Source of the DNA: Biscogniauxia marginata
Lineage: Eukaryota > Ascomycota > Sordariomycetes > Xylariales > Xylariaceae
Direction: 5' to 3'
Length of the DNA: 64,000 nucleotides
NCBI GenBank assembly: GCA_022695795.1
Contig: MU404127.1
Span: forward strand, 1 to 64,000
Both the position numbers and the translations under genes were made by a program. The notes below the pieces were generated by a model that saw only the letters and a list, made by a program, of their open reading frames with translations, ran no database searches and was not told the origin of the DNA. The number at the start of each line of letters is the position of its first letter. Position 1 is the stretch's first letter. Positions 24,941-36,790 of the stretch are shown here, in pieces.

Positions 24941-26300
24941 CTTGGAAGAGTGTGGAGGGTAAACAGATGTGGTGGTTCTTTTTTTTCAAGGCTGCACTGT
25001 CACAAGAAAAGGGTCTGCGAAGTGATCTTCAGAGAAGGAAAAAGAGATCAACACCGTTCGTGAAACGAGTAGGAAGGATCACGGCTACAAGTGGTGAGAT
25101 GTATTTGGGAGTCGGGACACTCAGGAGAGAGCAGTTTGTTTCGTTGGCCTGATGGACGTTGTTGGTCGCAAGTCAGAAGGGAGGGAAAAAATAAGAAATC
25201 TCTTTTAAATAATAAAAATAAAAAAGCTGCCCGAAATGCGAAGGTGGGAGGTTTGCAGAGGTTTCTAAAAAGTCTAGCCTCAGCAACCCGATACCCCTCA
25301 TTAGCTGTACCCCCCTGGGGTGGGGTGGCTCATGCTCACCTGCGAAAGTTCTAGAGATTTCAAGATGCCGCTAGCACCACTATTTAAACAATGGCGTGCA
25401 GCTCTTATGGGAATTCGTTGCCCTTCGTTACCACCTACAAAACACAGCAATCCAGAACCGGGCTTTCCTAGGCAACCAGCTGTTTTACGTGTCAGCAACC
25501 ATCTGTTGCCTAGTTTTCATTCTATTCCTATTCCATTTTTTATTTTTCAACGTCACCCTTATTGCATTACTTATAACACGGTTGCTTGGAACGTATAATT
25601 GGGCTACACACCATTGGGCCATGGGGTCTCCTATACGCACGCCTAGGAGGCTATCTAATCACCCCACCACAATCTGTTATCAAAATCTATCGCGACGGTG
25701 GGGCCCTTTCCCTCCATTCTGACCGCCCCGCATATTTAAATCTTATAACCCCTCTCTCTACCTTAGGTCGGTCTATAATTCTATAGGATAAGGAAGGGCG
25801 TGGCTTATTATAGACCTGGGTGCCCTACTTTGTCGAGTGCAAATATCACTTCTAACAAAAAAAAGAGAAAAGGAGAAAAACAGAATAAGAAAAAAAAACC
25901 AAAAAAAAATTTTAAGCAATTTAATGTGCCGGATAACCGCCGTACAACTGGCGACTACCTTAGGTGTCCAAGTGAATTGTTCATGAGCAAAGCAGGCGAG
26001 AAGTGGGCTTGGTGGGTATACGTGACGACATCAAGGGGAAAAAATATTCAAGTCGAGTTGCCTTACGGCCTAACCAATGCACCAGCTGTCTGCAGCCCAT
26101 TTCTCTCCCATCCCAAGAACATGGATCACGTTCAAGCGCAGATCACCTGCCTTGAATACCCAACCGACCTGTTAACTATCGTCAAATCCTCACGCTTGCC
26201 AAGAAGCATTGTGGTAAATATAGGTACTCGATTCGGGAGATCATGAAATCCACATTTGGCCCATTGGCCTCGATTCGCCCGCTAATATTCTCCGAGTTGT
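24941..26300. other. Spacer upstream of hsp88
   Basis: The promoter and 5' leader of hsp88 (heat-shock element at 25344) run into the 3' flank of arg2. An A-rich tract lies at 25855-25915. Open frames here are short or low in complexity, and none is supported as a gene. Confidence 0.55.
25344..25361. promoter_or_regulatory. Heat-shock element upstream of hsp88
   Basis: The pattern GAA-nn-TTC-nn-GAG-nn-TTC occurs with exact 5-base phasing: four alternating units, one with a single mismatch (GAG for GAA). It lies about 400 bases upstream of the hsp88 start. Trimers of nGAAn are the binding site of heat-shock factor Hsf1, and hsp88/SSE genes are Hsf1 targets. A second, two-unit match (TTC-nn-GAA) is at 25057-25064. 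CCCCT-type stress elements are near 25293-25320. Confidence 0.65.
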
Positions 26301-28509
26301 CTAATCCACTACCTGTTTCTTGTCCGCCCATGACGGCTCCACTCCGCGACAGACACTCTGATAATCTCGGAATTTCTGTCCGTCTAACACCAGCTCCGGC
26401 GTCGTCCAAAACATAGTCCAGTTCATGTCTCCGAATTTCAGCGAGCCCCGAGACCTTTCGAAGTACCACTTGTTGACCGGGTTGTCTTTCCTACTCCTCC
26501 AACATACCCCGTGTGGGAAGCAGTCGCGAACCATAGCATTGAATATGATATCCGCCACTCCACCCGCCCCCTGGCTCTTGCGAAGGACTGCGAACTTGTC
26601 CAGGTAAGGCACAAGTCTAGTCGAATTTTTCATTTCCTCGTCACCTATATCGGCAGGCCTCTCCCATGTTAGCAGTGCTCCTCCCTCGTACTCGCCAGCA
26701 ATGATGATGCCAGCGAGGTTACCGTCGATCCGCTTTAGATAATGCTCGACGTCAAGCTTCCGGCCAAAAGAATCATTAATCAGATGAACGAGGCGAGAGA
26801 GATCAATACATGGATCAGTCAGACTAAGGGTCTTTTGCCCCGGCTGAGGTGGTCGCCAAGGATCGACGCGCGGGTCGGGATAAATGGTTAATGGCATACC
26901 GCGCTTTGCTAACGTCGTCAACGACCCAATCTGGGGTGTGCCTGTTGCCGATGTGACAGGCCTGAAGCGCTCGGAGGGAAGTGATGATGAATGGACTGGC
27001 TTGTCCGTAAGGAGGCTGTGTATCAAAGGGTTTTGCCCCCTTCTTGTGCCGACGAGGGCCCAGTCCATATCCCGATCCTCTGGCCCTCGCTCTGTTGCTA
27101 CTTCTTGCGGAGTCGTGATGACTGCAGAAGATGTCGGTGGGAGCAACGATAAGACATCCTTTGCCAATTCGACATTCTCTAGGTGTAGCATATTCTCCGT
27201 GTTATCTGAGTTTGCGGTCGAATGTGTCGCTGTCAGCTGGTTCTTGACTTCCTGGAATTCTTGTTCGAGATTCAAAAACAAATGTCTCTCGGTTGCTCGA
27301 TTTTTGGCCGGGGTTCCACCGAGGGGATCTAAGATTATGAGTCGGTATACTTCGGCCGCCTTCAGTAGTGGTGCCATCCGTGAATCATCAGCTGATTGTT
27401 CCAGAAACTGAAGACCCGAGAGTTGCCTGGTGAGAGCTAAGACTGCCTCGTTCGCATTGACTGGCTTGATCGTGCAAGTGTCCGCAGTGAATCCAAACGA
27501 GGGGATAATGGGGATGAGCTCTTCTCGCAACGCGCTCATTAGATCAGTCGAGTTGCCGATAAACAGACTCTGTGAGGTGAAAGGTGAAGCAGGCTTGTCA
27601 GGGGGGTTCCCTATCGCAATAGGCGAGTCGATGACCCGCGCTCCTCGAGCATCGTACTTATCAATTGCCATTGCGATACGATTCGCCTGCACCGCCGCAG
27701 TCTGACGCTTTGCAGCTTCATCCTCTCCGCCGATGCCACAGTCCACTACCACAATGCTGATCAATCCAAGCTTCCGGAGCTGGCCAAGAGTCTTCCCCAC
27801 GCCGTTCAGGGTGGCATCGTCTATCTGCTGGGGAGCACGGAACTTGATTAGAGCTACGTATAAAGGCTCTTGAATTGTAACGTCCTGTTCTAGTTTTGGA
27901 CGACTGGTACTGGCTATCGTTCCTCCCTCGTCGACATTATTTCTGGCTGCCTCGTTGACGGAACTCTCTAGTATCGGGTCTCCGTCGGGTTCGCGGGTCT
28001 GGGGAGCACGCTGCTTAAACCCAGTTGCCCCCTTTTTCTCGAGAACGGGGACAAATTTGTTCATGTAACCTTTGGTGTCCCGCTTCGTGACCGACGTCTC
28101 CAGGACCGAGACGAAGAAATCCTATCGTGGGGTTAGCAGGACAACGAAGGAATACGTTGGCGTCGAAGTCATCTAGTACCCTATCAAGGCGTTTCTTCTG
28201 CTTTTGTGACTCGGGAATAGAGGCATAGGGGGATTTGATTGCTACCGGCTGGCTATCACCTTTAGCGGTGGAGGCGAGCCGAACCGACAGTGGTTTTGAG
28301 CCATAATTCCATTCGCGCGAGGATCTCCGGTTGAAGTCTCTGGCCAATGGCGTCTAGGCATACATTAGCCATGTTGGATCACGAGAGGTAGGATTGCGAC
28401 CCGGCATGATGATCGATTCGCTTTAACAAGGCATTCTCGTTGGGAGGACGGAATAACGTACATTCAAGCCAGTAGTTATCTTCTTCCAGGTCGCGTATCG
28501 CATTCTCAT
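26301..28509 (-). CDS. arg2: Mitochondrial N-acetylglutamate synthase (arginine biosynthesis)
   Basis: NAGS acetylates glutamate with acetyl-CoA, the first step of ornithine and arginine synthesis in fungal mitochondria (yeast Arg2, Neurospora arg-14). Exons are 28509-28462, 28353-28180 and 28121-26301. The introns 28461-28354 (108 nt) and 28179-28122 (58 nt, branch TGCTAACC) give 680 residues. The 16-codon first exon (MRMRYATWKKITTGLN) and the next stretch are rich in Arg, Ser and Lys and almost free of acidic residues, fitting a mitochondrial presequence. The middle part is amino-acid-kinase-like (for example GLISIVVVDCGIGG). The C-terminal third is the fungal NAGS acetyltransferase domain with YLDKFAVLRKSQGAGGVADI and RSRKDNPVNKWYFERSRGS, both well conserved. 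The short first exon is inferred from splice signals and frame. Confidence 0.9.
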
Positions 28510-31110
28510 GTCGCAAGAAGCATTTTGGTCGTCAAGAATTCTGACGGTGGAGGCAGAACCATGGCCTTCCGGAAATCAAAAGAGAAGCGAGGATGGAAGG
28601 AGGCCAGGCATAAGCTAGCGGAAGAACAGCATGATTGAAACCAACGATCAATACAAGGTCTTGTCAAGGTTCCAATGCAAATAGAAGTGAGTCAAGTTTT
28701 GGAGGTGGTTTGGAAGCCGATAACGACTTGATAAGCCTTATCAGTTGCCGTTATCGGCTAATAGAGGTACCTAGTGGCTTGCCCCTCACTATAGATATAT
28801 TAGTACGTACCTAGGTAGATATAGCAACCGTGACATCAAAGAATTGACAACTCCCACGCTTCTATACTCCAAACTCAAATCATGTCTGGTACATGACCTT
28901 GCATGAATGATACATAATATTCTCGCTAGTTTAGACCTTCCCAAAAGATGGGCCATGCCGGCGACCTACTAATAACAGAGCGACCAATTTCAGCTTAGTG
29001 CAACTTAAGTAATAAAGTCATTAAGCCATCACATCAATATATCAGTTCCAAACAGACAAGACCTAAAATGTTCCTTAAGTTGCCTTGAGGAAAACGGCAG
29101 AGTAAAGGTTTCCGTGCACATTTTCGGGTTATCATTGGAAGTTATCTAACCACACAGTGCAAATGAATATAGTGAGTTAGATAGAGTAAGTGAGTTATTA
29201 GAAATCTAACTAGGTCTTAACTAGATGTTGATATATATTTTCGAAACAACTGTATAACAACTATAGAAGAGTTCAATCAAAGCAGGAGAAATAGCATATG
29301 TTAAAATGATATGTACCAAGCCGGCCCGAGCCCCAGCGAACGTTCTCGTTTCAACTACACGCGTAAGTGAAGGACGAGGAAACATATGGATTTTAAGAAA
29401 ACATAAGTAATTGAACATCGTGACGGCATTCATTCCCATGGATTTAATGTAGTTGACTAGGTACCTAGTTAGTTCTTGAAACTTTAATTATCGGTCGTCC
29501 CTATATGTATGGAGCTCGATTTTGAATATACTGCCTAGTGAAGCCTCGGATCTCCCGTATCATCTATTTCTCCACGTCCAATTTATCGTCGTATTGCGAA
29601 GAAATGTAGATCCACGGTTGCTTTGTATCCATCGTTCTATACTGAGAGCCAACATTTAATGATTACACTATCGGAAATGTTAGCTAGTAGCTTAGATGAT
29701 CGGTGCCTCTAAGCCCACCCTTCTCGAGCACCAAAGTCGAGTTGCCGCAACTTGAGAAAAGTTAAATCACTTTTATAGTTCTTAGATCTGGATTAGCTAT
29801 TTGTCAAAACCAAAGCTTATACTAGACCAATAATAAAGGAGTAACGGAGAGGAGTGACAGTTTTTTCCATGCCCAGATTGGCACACAATGCTGAGTCTAC
29901 CGATGATTGTTTTCCCTGATGTAAGGGATAAATTTTGACCTGAAATACAGCCAAACCCGGTCTTCCACATTGATGAAGTCTACCTAGTCGTAGCACCTTG
30001 AATCACAAGTTCGTTGAGTTCATCTCACGAAGCACGAAAATTGCATAGGCTCCTTATAAGTCCATCGCCCCCTATCTCCGGAATTTAAGAAATAGAACTT
30101 GAAGCTTTCAAACTCTCCCGTGACATCTCCATAAGCAAAAGCTTTCCATTCCCTCAACCAACGAAATAGATCGTTTTAATTCATCCCAGGTGTCTTGCCG
30201 CTGTTGCGTAACAGATCTTCTTTCGTCCAGATGAAGCCAACCTGCTGCTTCGAACCAGTTGTTCCACACATCTTCTGACGTGGCTGCCATTTTGTCCAGA
30301 TTTGCAGCAAAAGTACTCGTACAACTACGTTAAGCTTGTCAGGGGTAGCCTGAGAGTCAACGCTAACAGCCTGTACGACACGAATAGTATAATCCATGTA
30401 AGTGAAGATAGTGATATAAAAAGAGTAATTATAAAGTCATCAAATAAAAACACACACATTTGTATAGGCCCTACTAAGCAAAAGAAGGGATAATACTATT
30501 AAACTCAGCAAGTTTGTGTCTTTCTCAAGTTGATGAGTAGCAAGGCTCTAAATACAGAGAACTTCACTGCGCAAGATAACAGTCCTCATGCGGAGGGTAT
30601 TCTTCTCTTAAAGGAAGATCTAGAAAAACGCACTCAAAAGCAGCAGCTAATCTAGACATACAAATAACCTATCATTGAATGTAATAGTTGTCTGCAAAGC
30701 CTCGAGAGCTTCCAAAAGGCTCTTTGGCACGTGCATTGGTTTGTTATTGAATATGAAGGTGTGGACAGACATGGGAGGATCTCAAAGATAAGAAAGAGAA
30801 GCATTCTCCATATACTTCTTGCACTCTGTTTGTAAGGCATTGGGATTTAAACCTCGTATCGCGAGGCCATCTGAGCCTAGTAAGATATAATCTACTATCG
30901 TTCCACTAGTAGTACACTTGGTATCATGGATTAATTGTTGCATCCCACTACGCTGCACCTGACTTGGGTTACAGTATCATGTCAATCTCGTGAAGCATGG
31001 TATTGGGAAGATGACCTGGTCATTGTTGTTGTTGTTGCTACAATTGCCAATCCAGCTACATAACAAAGTCCATGTGACCTCCAACATGAAGTTCACCTTG
31101 TGTGTCACAC
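28510..31110. other. Start of the accessory region; decayed, no confirmed gene
   Basis: About 2.6 kb of moderately AT-rich DNA. On the minus strand a frame at 30943-30648 has one internal stop (TGA at 30784-30782). It reads like protein (for example LNPNALQTECKKYMENASLS) and might be a degraded 3' part of the small secreted-protein gene next to it. Another minus-strand frame at 30290-30108 has no recognisable family. Neither is strong enough to call as a gene. Confidence 0.5.
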
Positions 31111-31355
31111 CTAATCGTCATTCACAATATCGGCTGTAGTGATGATGAAATCCTTGCTCCTTGGCAGATTGCCATTGTCGAGACTGCGAGAGAGGAGCCC
31201 GCTACCCAATTCGGAATCTCCTAGAGGGGTCAGCATAGTTAAAGGGGCTTTCAATGGTTCAACTTGTGAGAAGGTTATAAGGCATTACCTAAGATAGGGA
31301 CCGCCACAACAGCTCCAAGTCCGAGCCACGACAGCAATGCGGATTTGAGAAGCAT
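31111..31355 (-). CDS. Small secreted protein of unknown function, signal peptide, two exons
   Basis: This gene is below the size of ordinary ORF calling. Exon 1 (31355-31289) encodes MLLKSALLSWLGLGAVVAV, a clear signal peptide with a Lys, a hydrophobic core and a small-residue cleavage region. A 68-nt intron (31288-31221, GTAATG...CTCTAG) joins in frame to exon 2 (31220-31111), ending TTADIVNDD and a TAG stop. The total is 58 residues. The mature part is short, acidic at the end and free of cysteine. It has no repeated units and no KR/RR Kex2 sites, unlike classical dikaritin precursors. It lies head-to-head with the UstYa-family gene, 682 bases away. It could be an effector-like or precursor peptide, or the 5' remnant of a longer gene. 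The signal peptide plus clean intron support it; the function is unknown. Confidence 0.5.
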
Positions 31356-32037
31356 GGTGTTGGGTAGCGAAGGACAATCTGATTATTGGATAATTGATAA
31401 ATTATTATTGGGTCAGATAACTCAAATTTTATGATGAAAGAAGACACCGAGCTTTTCTGAGCGGAATACTCAGGATATAGCCGCTTTATAAGTCAAGAGA
31501 GTGAAAATGGGAGATCAGTACATACTTCGTACCGCGCCGCAGGAGGACCACCATCATCCCTAGAAGCGATTATTCTATACAAAATGCATCAGATCTCTCA
31601 GGTAGATTGTGATAGATTTGCTGAGAAGCTGGGAAAGGACTGGGTAATATTGGCCTGCTTTTGATATCACTATCGTCTTCTCTGTGCTACTAACTGATCC
31701 CCGGATGTGCATATTAATAAACTAACAGATTTTCGTATAAATATACTTCAGGGTCACTTCGGATTTGGGAGGTCGCAATGTAGCTGCATATACTTCACGT
31801 ACCCAAGTGGTAAGCTTAAGGTAATACAATATACATGAGGTAAGATAGGCATCCTTTTGATGTAGTGTTACTACTACTGGGCTATTATTACCTAATATGA
31901 TCGAGGCCTATGAGTGGAAATATCCTAGGCTTTATGTATCTAATGAATACTCCTTTTTTAAGACCATCCCTCAAGAATCTTTCTTGTCATTTTGTTCCTT
32001 ATCCAACCTATTCTATATAACCATCACACTTGACAAG
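31356..32037. other. Shared divergent promoter region (small secreted protein / UstYa)
   Basis: This 682-base interval separates two head-to-head starts. An AT-rich segment (31385-31435) and several TA-rich words are present. No defined operator is recognised. Confidence 0.5.
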
Positions 32038-33009
32038 ATGGACAAAGACTTGGAAGATTCCAGAGGTTTACTTCTTAAAAATCACATGGAATTTGATGAC
32101 CCGGAGCCCATCAATCCATCTAGACGCTTTCGCCAGTCGGCATGGCCATGGCTCTATAGAAACGCGATATTCATTTCCATCCTAGGCCTATTGCTTTACA
32201 CTGCCGTTTTGTTAACTTTCAAGTCTTCAAATAAAAGCGAACAGGCTATCCATTGCAACGAACTCAATTCCCACTTCAGTACATTGTTGTTCCGTTCAGC
32301 TTCCCAGGATGTTTGCTGACAAAGAGAAGCGCTTCCGAAGCATGCGCTGCGGTATGAAGACAGACCAGAATGGGTCGGTCGCCAACGCCCCTGGAACTTG
32401 GATCCGTCAGATGAGCTTGACGAATCATGGGAAAACCTCTTATACTGTAAGTAGGTCGCTCTATAGTTATCACTACTAGGTCTGGCTTGATCAAGTTATT
32501 AACCTCCAGAAGCGCTGAATATCAGAGTTACCAAGGAGGAGTTACACCAGATTAATGCAAATATGACGAATCGAATCCAGGTCAGCGGGGGCGACTACAT
32601 CGGTGTCCTAGGTGTTTATCACCACTTGCATTGTCTTAACAACTTGCGCCGGATAGTGCATTAGGACTATTATAAGGACCGCATCGACTGGGCAGAGAGC
32701 ACAGGTCCGTTCAGCAAAAAGCACTCTGGTATTCCATATCAGCCCCTATTCCTTTGGATTTTTCATTAACCAGAGACAGACCACTGCATTGATGCAATCA
32801 GGCAATCCCTTACGTGTCATACTAACACCGAAACGCACACGGGAATCTGGGTTCATGACCCTAATATGCCCCATGCAACCGCTCTTGGTTCGCATGCCAT
32901 CACGACTTGTGTAAACTAGGAAAGTCTGGACAACTGGGCTCGAGAAAGAGCTCTCGTGCCAGGAACATATACGCTAAAGCCCGGACCGTTTAAGGAAGAT
33001 ACAGCCTAA
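32038..33009 (+). pseudogene. UstYa-family (DUF3328) oxidase, broken by in-frame stops
   Basis: UstYa-type proteins are membrane-anchored fungal oxidases that cyclise or oxidise peptides in RiPP and mycotoxin clusters (ustiloxin, asperipin, phomopsin). The N-terminus MDKDLEDSRGLLLKN is followed by a transmembrane helix near residues 45-65 (IFISILGLLLYTAVLLTF). After the helix come WNLDPSDELDESWENLLY, NIRVTKEELHQIN, the first HxxHC motif in GVYHHLHCLNN, and the second in KKHSDHCIDAIRQSL. Likely introns are about 32451-32516 and 32729-32779. Stops interrupt the frame at 32317-32319 (TGA), 32662-32664 (TAG in IVH*DYY) and 32917-32919 (TAG where TGG is expected). The two TAGs can be explained by C-to-T or G-to-A changes at CpA/TpG, the RIP preference. 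Both HxxHC motifs remain, so inactivation is recent. Exon 2 borders are approximate. Confidence 0.8.
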
Positions 33010-33608
33010 GACAGTAGTCTTGCGTAAAGAGAAAAAATATAATATTATTGATACGAGATGGTAAGGGGTATGACGTATATACGATAAGATAAGGGATTAA
33101 GTCCATATAAGGGAGCCTTAGCAGGGCTCCGAGCTAAGCTCTCCATTATTAATTAATCATCTTTTTTCTCACTTTATATACATTCGAATTAATTATTATA
33201 TTTTATATATGTAATTATTTATTATATAAGTTATAACATCTTAATTTTATATATTTTAATTTTTTTAAAAAAGTATAAAATAAATATTTAAAAATTTAAT
33301 AAAATATTATATAAACAAGTAAATTAAGTTTTATAATTTTCGCGGTTTTAATTATTAAAAATATTTATATAACATTAAAATTAATTAATAATTATTATTA
33401 TTTAAATCGTTTTTTAGTTTTTTAACGTATAATTTAAATTAATTAATTTATAAATAATATATTTATTATTATTATTAAAACATGTAAAATTATATTTATA
33501 TGTTTTTTAAAAAAATTTAAAATTTATTTATTTTAAAACTTAATAATATTAATAAAAACTTAAATAACTTATATAATTAAATATAAATAATACTATTTAA
33601 AAATAAGT

Positions 33609-34051
33609 TAACGTACCATATAAGCAAGTGGACGAAACAAACTCGCGAACGAAATGGTTTCCTATATAAAATCGACTTTTTCGAAAATTCATAACTTTAC
33701 GCACAAAAATCGGAAAAATCTCGAACCTTTTTTTCTAGTTATATAACTATATATTTTAATTAAAATAAAATTCAAAAAATTAATATTAAAAACATGAAAA
33801 GAAAACGCGTAAAAACTAAAATCATAATAAAACGTATAGACCTTTTTACGTATTTCTTTATATATCTTACTTTTTATTTTTTTTGAATTTTATTTTAGTT
33901 AGACTATATAGCTATATAACTAGAAAAAAAGGTCCGAGATTTTTCCGGTTTTTACGCGTAAAGTTATGAATTTTCGAAAAAGTCGATTTTATATAAAAAA
34001 CTATTTTATTTGCGAGCTTGTTTCGTTTACTCGCTTATGTGGTACGTTATT
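33609..34051. repeat. Imperfect palindrome of about 440 bp (MITE-like)
   Basis: The left arm begins AACGTACCATATAAGC and the right arm ends with its near-complement. Inside, a segment around TCGACTTTTTCGAAAATTC (33672-33690) recurs reversed at about 33971-33989. Similarity continues inward almost to a centre near 33826. Mismatches are mostly C/T and G/A. The structure is a foldback element or MITE inside the AT-rich block. Confidence 0.75.
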
Positions 34052-35558
34052 ATAAATTAATAATACGAATTAACTATATTAAAAAGGTTTCTAATAAAGG
34101 TAATTAAATATAGACCAAGAATATACGAACTAATAATCCCCTTTTTATAATGTAATATAATATTATAAAAGCGAAATAATAATATATTTATATAATTAAT
34201 TATAAAACTAAATACTCGAAAACTTACGTTTTATAAAGAAATAATAATCGTTTAACATATTATTAATTTAAATAAATAATTATTTTTTTCATTTAAATTA
34301 CGTTATTACAATAATAAATTTCTTATTATATAAACATAACACGAGGCGCGTTAAAAAAAACTAAACCTTTAATTTTATATAGCAACAAAAATCATTATAA
34401 ACACGTTTAAATAAATAAATCGATTATTAAAAAGCTTTATATAAAAACCTAGATATATACCGAAAATAATTTAAATTAATACGTAAAACGGTTACGAAAT
34501 ATAAAATTCCAAAAAAAATATATATATATAATTTTAACGAAATAAAGTTTATATTTAAATTAATTATTTAAATTAATATAATAATAATAAATATAAAACG
34601 ACATAAACGATTTTAATAAGTTATAATTATTTAAGTTATTAATACTAATAATTTTATTTTATTATTATTTATTATATTAATTAAAAAAAGTATTTAACTT
34701 TATAATATTATAATAACTTATTATTATTAAAAAGTAAAATTAAAATATTAAATAAGAATTAAATAATAAATAAATTTAATATAAAATTCGTAAAATATTT
34801 CGACTTTTATATTAAAAATTAAATATAAAACTTTAAATGCTTATTAATTTTAAATAATTATAAAAGTTATTATTTTATAAAATTTAAAAAATGTTATAAA
34901 AAACTTAATATTATTATATTTTATATATTTTAATATCTTAAAAAATATATATAATTATTATTTAAAAGATTTAATAAAACGTTATTATTATTATATTATA
35001 AAAAAGATTTTTTAATTAATTTTATAAAAATATTTATTATTATAATAACTACTTTAAATATATAAATTAAGTTTCGCGTAATTAAATTAATTTTTTTTTA
35101 ATTTTAAAAAGGTTATTATTATATTATTTTTTATATAAAAAGCGTATATACCTTTTTTAATCTCGATATAAATTAAGTATTTTAAAAAGTTAAAATACTT
35201 ATAATAACTTATAAAGTATTATTATTATTTTATTTTATTATAAATAAAATTAAAAAGCATTAAAAAGTTTTTTAATAAATATTATAAATATTTATAATTA
35301 ATTTATAAAAATTAATTTATTATTAATATATAAAATAAAATAAAATATTTTTAATAAATAATATAAAACTAAAAATAAGTAATTATAAATAAAAAAACAT
35401 TTAATATAAAAAATAACTTTATAAGTTAAAAAGATAATATTATAATTAATAATAAAAAAAGAAGTTTTTAAAAAGAGTAATAATTAAATAAAAACGATAT
35501 AATATATATAATTAAACTAATTATAATACGCGTATTTATATAACGAATAAAAATATAA

Positions 35559-36120
35559 TTAATTTTATTTATTATTAATTATTTATTTTAATTTTAAAGG
35601 GCTTTAACTCGAAAAATGTAATAAACTAATTAATTTAAATTATACGTTAAAAAACTAAATACTTAATATAAAAAATATATTTAGTTTTTAAAGCGTAAAA
35701 CTAAAAAAGACGATTTAAATAATAATAATTATTAATTAATTTTAATACCACGTAAATGTTTTTTAATAATTAAAACTATAAAAGTTATAAAAACTAGCTT
35801 ACTTGCTTATATAGTCCACTTGCTTATAAGACACATTAATTAATTTTATTTATTATTAATTCTTTATTTTAATTTTAAAGGGCTTTAACTCAAAATATAT
35901 AATAAATTAATCGACTTAAATTACACGTTAAAAACCTAAATATTTAATATAAAAATATTTAGTTTTTAAAGTATAAAATTAAAAAACGATTTAAATAATA
36001 ATAATTATTAATTAATTTTAATGCCACATAAATATTTTTTAATAATTAAAACTACAAAAATTATAAAAACTAATTTACTTATTTATATAACTTATTCACT
36101 TATAAAGTACGTTATAATAA
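35559..36120. repeat. Two tandem 281-bp repeat copies
   Basis: Two head-to-tail units start TTAATTTTATTTATTATTAA at 35559 and 35840, and both contain AAAGGGCTTTAACTC. They differ mainly by C/T and G/A changes. A third, shorter related copy follows at about 36546-36745, and an inverted one lies near 33303-33460. Confidence 0.75.
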
Positions 36121-36790
36121 TTATTTAAAAGATTTATTGAAATATATATATATATAAATTTTAATATAAATTAAATGTTTTAAAAAATTAAAACATTTAT
36201 AATTATTTATAAAATTAAAAATAAATAGTTATAAATAAATAAAATATTTAATATAAAAAAGGAAATAATTTTATAAGTTAAAAAATAATAATTAAACATA
36301 TTAAGGCATAAATATAAAGGTGCAAAGATAAGGCTTTTATAATTATAATTTATATATATAAGTTACAAGGTATTTAAAGACTATAGTTTTACTAATAAGC
36401 ACGTGAGATATAAGTATAAAGGTATATAATGGGTTACATCGTAATAAAATAAAAACGATATAATATATATATTTATATAACGAATAAAAATGCGTTTAAT
36501 AATATAATAAATAAAAAGGTATTTAATAATTTAAAATTTAAGGAGTTTTAATTAATTTTATTTTAAAAGTATTTAACTCGAAAAATATAATTAATTAATT
36601 GATTTAAATTATACGTTAAAAATTTAAAAAAGACAATTTAAATAATAATAATTATTAATTAACTTTAATGTCGCGTAAATATTTTTAATAATTAAAATTA
36701 TAAAAATTAATTTACTTGTTTATATAATATGTTAATTTATAATTAAATGTGTCTTATAAATAAAGACCCGCACCGGCTTATATAGTTAAT

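Larger units (their letters stand above)
33040..36790. mobile_element. RIP-degraded AT-rich repeat block, probably nested TIR DNA transposons
   Basis: About 3.7 kb of almost pure A/T with no open frame of note. It contains related repeat units in both orientations. A reversed copy lies at about 33303-33460. Tandem direct copies are at 35559-35839 and 35840-36120 (period 281), and a partial copy at about 36546-36745. A large palindrome is at 33609-34051. Unit ends share the word ATAAGCAAGTGGAC or close variants (33621 region, 35822 region reversed), as expected of terminal inverted repeats. TpA-rich composition and loss of coding capacity are the hallmarks of repeat-induced point mutation. The superfamily cannot be told because no transposase frame survives. 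Confidence 0.7.

Noticed and set aside
25800..26246. 148-codon plus-strand frame between hsp88 and arg2
   Set aside because: The N-terminal part is Lys-rich low complexity from an A-tract, the rest shows no family features, and its 3' end lies in the arg2 3' flank.
28122..28155. A shorter (34 nt) second intron in arg2
   Set aside because: It is too short for this genome. The donor at 28179 gives a 58-nt intron, a good branch site and a better-matching KKRLDRDFFVSVL junction.
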